Assembly: GCA_018449715.1 (NCBI GenBank)
Contig: JAAVVA010000004.1
Coordinates: forward strand, 62,001-126,000
DNA: 64,000 nucleotides
Origin: Acidobacteriaceae bacterium dw_441
GTDB lineage: Bacteria; Acidobacteriota; Terriglobia; Terriglobales; Acidobacteriaceae
Direction: 5' to 3'
Shown here: piece after piece, positions 60,409 to 64,000 of the stretch
How the letters are laid out: each line of letters starts with the position of its first letter
Position numbering within the stretch: position 1 is the first letter of the stretch
Program-made: the position numbers and the translations under genes
Notes under the pieces: generated by a model
Seen by the model: the letters and a program-made list of their open reading frames with translations, nothing else
The model's database searches: none
Told to the model about the DNA's origin: nothing

Positions 60409-61536
60409 ATGTTTATCGACGAGGCAAAAATCCGCATCAAGGCCGGCGACGGCGGCAACGGCTGTATGGCCTTCCGGCGTGAAAAGTTCGTCCCCCGCGG
60501 CGGCCCCTCCGGCGGCGATGGAGGGCACGGCGGCGACATCCTGATGACGTCGACGCTCAGCCATAACACCCTCGTCCACTTCCGCTTCAACCCCGAGCAC
60601 AAGTCCGAGCGCGGCGAGCATGGCATGGGTTCCAACATGACCGGCCACGCAGGTGAGCCGCTCCTGCTCGAGGTTCCCGTCGGAACCCTCGTCTACGACG
60701 AGGAGACCGGCGAGCTGGTCCATGACTTCACCCGCCCCAACCAGACCGTCATCGTCGCCCGTGGAGGGCGCGGAGGACGCGGCAACCAGCACTTCGCCAC
60801 CAGCGTCCACCAGGCTCCGCGAGAGCACGAGCTGGGCCGCCCCGGCGAAGAGCGCACCCTGCGCCTTGAGCTGCGGCTGCTGGCCGACGCTGGTCTGGTC
60901 GGCTACCCGAATGTCGGCAAATCCACCCTGATTTCAAGACTTTCCGCGGCTCGCCCCAAGATTGCGAACTACGCCTTCACCACGCTTCAGCCGAACCTCG
61001 GCGTCGTCAAGGTGGGCGAGGCCCCGCACGAGCAGTCGTTCACTATCGCCGACCTGCCGGGCCTTATCGAAGGCGCGCACCTCGGCGCGGGACTCGGAAT
61101 CCAGTTCCTGCGCCACATCGAGCGCACCAGCGTGATTGTCCATCTTGTCGACGTCTCCGACGCCAGCGCCGCGACAGAAGGCAGCGCCCGTCCGGACCCG
61201 GTCGAGGACTACAAGGTCATCACCGCCGAGTTGGCCAGCTTCGACCCCGAGCTTCCCAAGCGCCCGACGATCCTCGTCGCTTCGAAGGCCGACGTGGCGA
61301 ACCCGGACAAGCTGAAGAAGCTGACCACCTACGCGAAGCGCCGCAAGATCCCGATCTACCCGATCTCGGCGGTGACGGGCGAGGGTGTCGAAGCCCTGAA
61401 GTACGCGATCGCGAAGGCGGTCGCCGAGCATCGCCCCCCCATGGAGCTGGAACCGGAAACCGAAGAGGAAGCCGCGAAGAGGCTTAAGCGGCTCTACCCG
61501 CCGCCTGCGGCTTCGGCTCGCCGCAACCGGCGGTAA
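60409..61536 (+). CDS. obgE: Obg-family GTPase
   Basis: ObgE (CgtA) is an essential ribosome-associated GTPase linked to 50S assembly and the stringent response. The 375-residue protein has the Gly-rich Obg fold ([22 protein letters not shown] to about 157), G1 [10 protein letters not shown]3 [16 protein letters not shown], and G4/G5 ASKAD and ISAVTGEG. The C-terminal OCT domain is absent, and the protein ends with a basic tail. It is normally next to nadD-rsfS-rlmH; here it lies 10.6 kb from nadD on the other strand. It is divergent from TonB receptor 3. Confidence 0.96.
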   Translation: MFIDEAKIRIKAGDGGNGCMAFRREKFVPRGGPSGGDGGHGGDILMTSTLSHNTLVHFRFNPEHKSERGEHGMGSNMTGHAGEPLLLEVPVGTLVYDEETGELVHDFTRPNQTVIVARGGRGGRGNQHFATSVHQAPREHELGRPGEERTLRLELRLLADAGLVGYPNVGKSTLISRLSAARPKIANYAFTTLQPNLGVVKVGEAPHEQSFTIADLPGLIEGAHLGAGLGIQFLRHIERTSVIVHLVDVSDASAATEGSARPDPVEDYKVITAELASFDPELPKRPTILVASKADVANPDKLKKLTTYAKRRKIPIYPISAVTGEGVEALKYAIAKAVAEHRPPMELEPETEEEAAKRLKRLYPPPAASARRNRR

Positions 61537-61564
61537 CGCGGCGTCGCTCTTGTTTCCAGTAACA

Positions 61565-61690
61565 AACAGCCTGCATCCCACCCTTTCCGACGATGAGACT
61601 GTCGCAAAGGGTGGGGTACCCGGTCATCCTGAAAACCCACATCTGCGATAAGACTGCCAGATACGGTACTCCGCTCAGGATGACAATTTG
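61565..61690 (-). repeat. Degenerate C and D modules, inverted orientation
   Basis: A reversed C with drifted stem (CCCACCCTTTCCGACGATGAGACTGTCGCAAAGGGTGGGG, 61576-61612) and a partial D (61638-61675). This is the right edge of the segment inferred to be inverted. Confidence 0.7.
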
Positions 61691-61898
61691 TGGTGGGAGT
61701 GTGGACTTGTACTTTGGGGCGCACTTGTGAGGGAGGTGGCTCCATCACGACACAAACGAAATCCCCGCATCCCCGGAATAACTAAAACCGGCACGACTAA
61801 AGCAAGCCGTGTCAACAGTTACCATCAAGGCTCTTCCGCGCATCTCATCTCAATACAACAGGCTGCTGCGCTACCCTTAACCAAGAGGTAACCTCCCC

Positions 61899-62429
61899 AT
61901 GTCCAACATCACATCCAGCATCCGATTTCGTATTCTTTCCCTCGCCCTTTTCGCCGCCTCTCTCATAGTTCCCGCTACGGTCCACGCGCAGCTCGCCGTT
62001 TACGCCGGTTTCAGCGGAGCCCCTCTCAGCGGAGCCTCGTCGAACTGGGCTCCCGGCGGCCTTGTCGGCATCTACAAGCAGAGCGGCCACGGACTCGGCA
62101 CCGTTAGCTTCGGGGGAGACCTGCGGGGCTCCTTCCTCACCCGAGACGGCTTCCACTCCTACACGGGAGCCATCGGGCCGCGCCTTTCTATCAAGGCCCC
62201 TATTCTTCCGCTGCGCCCCTATGTCGAGGGCCTGGTTGGCCTGGGCAATGTGCAGAACAATAACGCGGGGTCGCACACGAACTTTAACTACCAGCTTGTG
62301 GGTGGCCTCGATACCACTATTCTTCCTCGCATCGACTGGCGCGTCGTTGAGTTCGCCTACAGCGCCGTCCCCACGCAGTCGGTCAATGCGAAGATTCTGA
62401 CCACCGGGCTGGTACTTCGTATCTGGTAG
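61899..62429 (+). CDS. Outer-membrane beta-barrel protein
   Basis: A 176-residue exported protein: signal peptide (RILSLALFAASLIVPATVHA) cut before QLAVYAGFSG, then alternating strands of a small OmpA/OmpW-like barrel (SFGGDLRGSFLTR, YTGAIGPRLSIKA, PYVEGLVGLGNVQN, YQLVGGLDTTIL), ending LVLRIW with an aromatic residue. Acidobacteria carry many such proteins of unknown role. No Shine-Dalgarno site stands out beyond AAGAGG before the ATG. Confidence 0.75.
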   Translation: MSNITSSIRFRILSLALFAASLIVPATVHAQLAVYAGFSGAPLSGASSNWAPGGLVGIYKQSGHGLGTVSFGGDLRGSFLTRDGFHSYTGAIGPRLSIKAPILPLRPYVEGLVGLGNVQNNNAGSHTNFNYQLVGGLDTTILPRIDWRVVEFAYSAVPTQSVNAKILTTGLVLRIW

Positions 62430-62461
62430 CTGGTACGTTGTTCGTTTTTTGTTAGAGATCG

Positions 62462-62600
62462 GCGCCCCATTCATGCGGCTTCATCGCGGCATGAATGGGG
62501 TGGTAGGGTTCTCCTGCAAATCCCATATCTCAGCCCCAGCGAACAAGTTCTTCGGGGACCCCGTTTTGCGATGAAGCTGCCAGAGATGGGGCACTCGACT
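62462..62600 (-). repeat. Third hairpin variant of the C/D scaffold plus long-loop D
   Basis: A hairpin CCCCATTCATGC / GCATGAATGGGG (62465-62500) has loop GGCTTCATCGCG. It shares flank and loop sequence with C and D but has a different stem. It is followed by the long-loop D (62523-62597), also found at 21960-22042. Confidence 0.75.
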
Positions 62601-62635
62601 TATGGGACGATTCGCCGAAGTGACATACTTTTCTT

Positions 62636-64000
62636 ATGCAAGAGAGCACTTCGGCTGCGCTGGGCGCGGCGTTTGAGGATACGATTGCCGCAATCTCCAC
62701 ACCTGCGGGGCGGGGCGGGATCGGTGTGGTGCGGCTGTCGGGGGCGCGGTCGCGGGAGATTGCCGGGGGAATGTTGCAGCTGATGCGTCCGCTGGAGGTG
62801 GGGCGGGCACGGTTCGGACACATGATCGACGCGGACGGCGCGGTGCTGGATGAGGTGGTGGCGACGTTTTTCGCCGGGCCGCATTCGTACACCTCCGAAG
62901 ACGTGGTCGAGGTGGCGATGCATGGCTCGCCGGTGCTGCTGAATCATGCGCTGGAACGGGCGATTGCCGCTGGAGCGAGGCTGGCGGAGCCGGGAGAGTT
63001 TACCGAGAGGGCGTTTCTTTCGGGGCGGCTGGACCTGACGCAGGCCGAGGCGGTGAGGGATCTGATCGACTCCTCGACGCTGCACCAGGCGCGGGTGGCG
63101 GCGCAGCAGCTGGGGGGAGCGCTGTCGCGGAAGGTGGCTCCTGTGAAGGAGCGGCTGGTGGGGCTGATCGCGGGGCTGGAGGCGGGGGTGGACTTCGCCG
63201 AGGACGATATCGACACGATGCCGCAGGAGGAGATTGCGCAGCGCGTGGCCGCGGTGGAGGCTCCTCTGCGGGAGATGGAGCGGGGCTTCGGCTATGGGCG
63301 GCTGGTGCATGACGGGCTGCGGCTGGCGATTGTGGGAAGGCCGAATGTGGGCAAGTCGTCGCTGTTCAACCGGCTGGTGGAGCGCGACCGAGCCATCGTG
63401 ACGGCGATGCCGGGGACGACGCGGGATCTTGTAACCGAGAGGGTTGCAATTGAGGGGATTCCGGTCGAGCTGATCGATACGGCGGGGCTGCGCGAGGCCA
63501 GCGACGAGGCGGAGACGATCGGGATCACGAAATCACGCGAGGCGATGGCCGAGGCCGACCTGGTGCTGGTGGTGGTGAACGGGGCCGAGGCTTTGCAGGA
63601 TGAGGATGTGCGGACGATGGAGCTGCTCGCAGACAGGCCGGTGCTGGTGGCGGTGAACAAGCTGGACCTTGGGGCTACGCGGGTTTCGCTTGCGGATTCA
63701 TTCCCGGTGGTGCGGACCTCGGCGATGACGGGCGAGGGGGTCGCGGAGCTGCGGCGGGAGATTCTGCGGCTGGCGACGAAGGGGGCTCCGGCGCAGGAGA
63801 GCGCGGTGGTGACGAATCTCCGCCAGAGGCAGGCGATTGGCGATGCGCTGGAGGCGTTGGAGAGGACAGAGGTGGCGGTGCGGGAGTCGGTGCCGCACGA
63901 GATGATCCTGATCGATCTGTACGATGCTCTGGGGGCGCTCGACCGGCTGACGGGAGCGACGACCGCGGACGATATTCTGCACCTTATCTTTTCGAGCTTC
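62636..64000 (+). CDS. mnmE: tRNA modification GTPase MnmE, last few codons outside window
   Basis: MnmE with MnmG makes 5-carboxymethylaminomethyl-uridine at tRNA position 34. The visible 455 codons start MQESTSAALGAAFEDTIAAI. They contain the folate-binding N-domain (PAGRGGIGVVRLSG, GEFTERAFLSGRLDLTQAEA), a helical domain, the inserted G domain (GRPNVGKSSLFN, PGTTRDLV, DTAGLR, NKLD), and the C-terminal DDILHLIFSSF. The family ends in FCIGK, so only about four codons are missing. mnmG, its usual neighbour, is not in the window. Confidence 0.96.
   Translation, partial: MQESTSAALGAAFEDTIAAISTPAGRGGIGVVRLSGARSREIAGGMLQLMRPLEVGRARFGHMIDADGAVLDEVVATFFAGPHSYTSEDVVEVAMHGSPVLLNHALERAIAAGARLAEPGEFTERAFLSGRLDLTQAEAVRDLIDSSTLHQARVAAQQLGGALSRKVAPVKERLVGLIAGLEAGVDFAEDDIDTMPQEEIAQRVAAVEAPLREMERGFGYGRLVHDGLRLAIVGRPNVGKSSLFNRLVERDRAIVTAMPGTTRDLVTERVAIEGIPVELIDTAGLREASDEAETIGITKSREAMAEADLVLVVVNGAEALQDEDVRTMELLADRPVLVAVNKLDLGATRVSLADSFPVVRTSAMTGEGVAELRREILRLATKGAPAQESAVVTNLRQRQAIGDALEALERTEVAVRESVPHEMILIDLYDALGALDRLTGATTADDILHLIFSSF

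Noticed and set aside
1..64000. tRNA, rRNA, tmRNA, CRISPR arrays, transposases
   Set aside because: Looked for typical signatures (T-loop GTTCGA motifs, direct repeats with spacers, IS-like ORFs) by eye and found none that hold up.

Overview
The window looks like a chromosomal replication-origin region of a soil-type Acidobacteriota, most likely class Terriglobia, family Acidobacteriaceae (relatives of Granulicella, Terriglobus or Edaphobacter). This rests on gene content: three very large Oar-like TonB receptors with N-terminal carboxypeptidase-regulatory domains, a BlaI/M56 pair whose peptidase ends in a TonB domain, a PEP-CTERM protein, several secreted polysaccharide-degrading enzymes, high G+C, and a dense population of mosaic intergenic repeats. 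The genus is inference; no rRNA, tRNA or CRISPR array was seen.

Layout. 1-9.5 kb: end of an MddA-like membrane methyltransferase, a small monooxygenase, then dnaA (-) divergent from rpmH, a PilZ gene, rnpA, yidD, yidC, a DinB-like gene and khpB/jag (+). 9.5-19.9 kb: a PEP-CTERM protein behind a sigma-54-type promoter, SRPBCC proteins, thrS, an MFS carrier, an ArsR/AHSA1 pair, DUF2277, folC (carrying in-frame repeat insertions) and plsC. 19.9-24.7 kb: partition region: a C26 glutamine amidotransferase, rsmG, parA and parB with nine perfect parS sites and two degenerate ones. 24.8-44.2 kb: HU, DUF2461, secreted enzymes (unknown 753-residue protein, S9 peptidase, sulfatase, GH92), a secreted RidA, small enzymes, an XRE regulator divergent from a short-chain reductase, blaI-M56 and rlmH. 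44.2-62.4 kb: three TonB receptors, rsfS, nadD, a GH105 enzyme, a TonB-like protein, obgE and a beta-barrel protein. 62.6 kb to the end: mnmE, cut about four codons before its expected end.

Four whole-window patterns stand out. (1) Almost every intergenic gap carries composite repeats built from modules here called A, B, C and D, kept in a fixed order. They read A-D-C-B on the + strand left of about 21.7 kb and on the - strand to the right, and the G/C strand bias flips in the same place, within the parS cluster. I infer that replication starts there rather than at dnaA. (2) Modules C and D and a single further hairpin share flanks and loop but have different, self-complementary stems. (3) folC carries C and A fragments in frame. 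(4) The segment of about 50.1-61.5 kb has inverted strand bias, and flipping it back would rebuild an obgE-nadD-rsfS-rlmH block, so it looks like an inversion.
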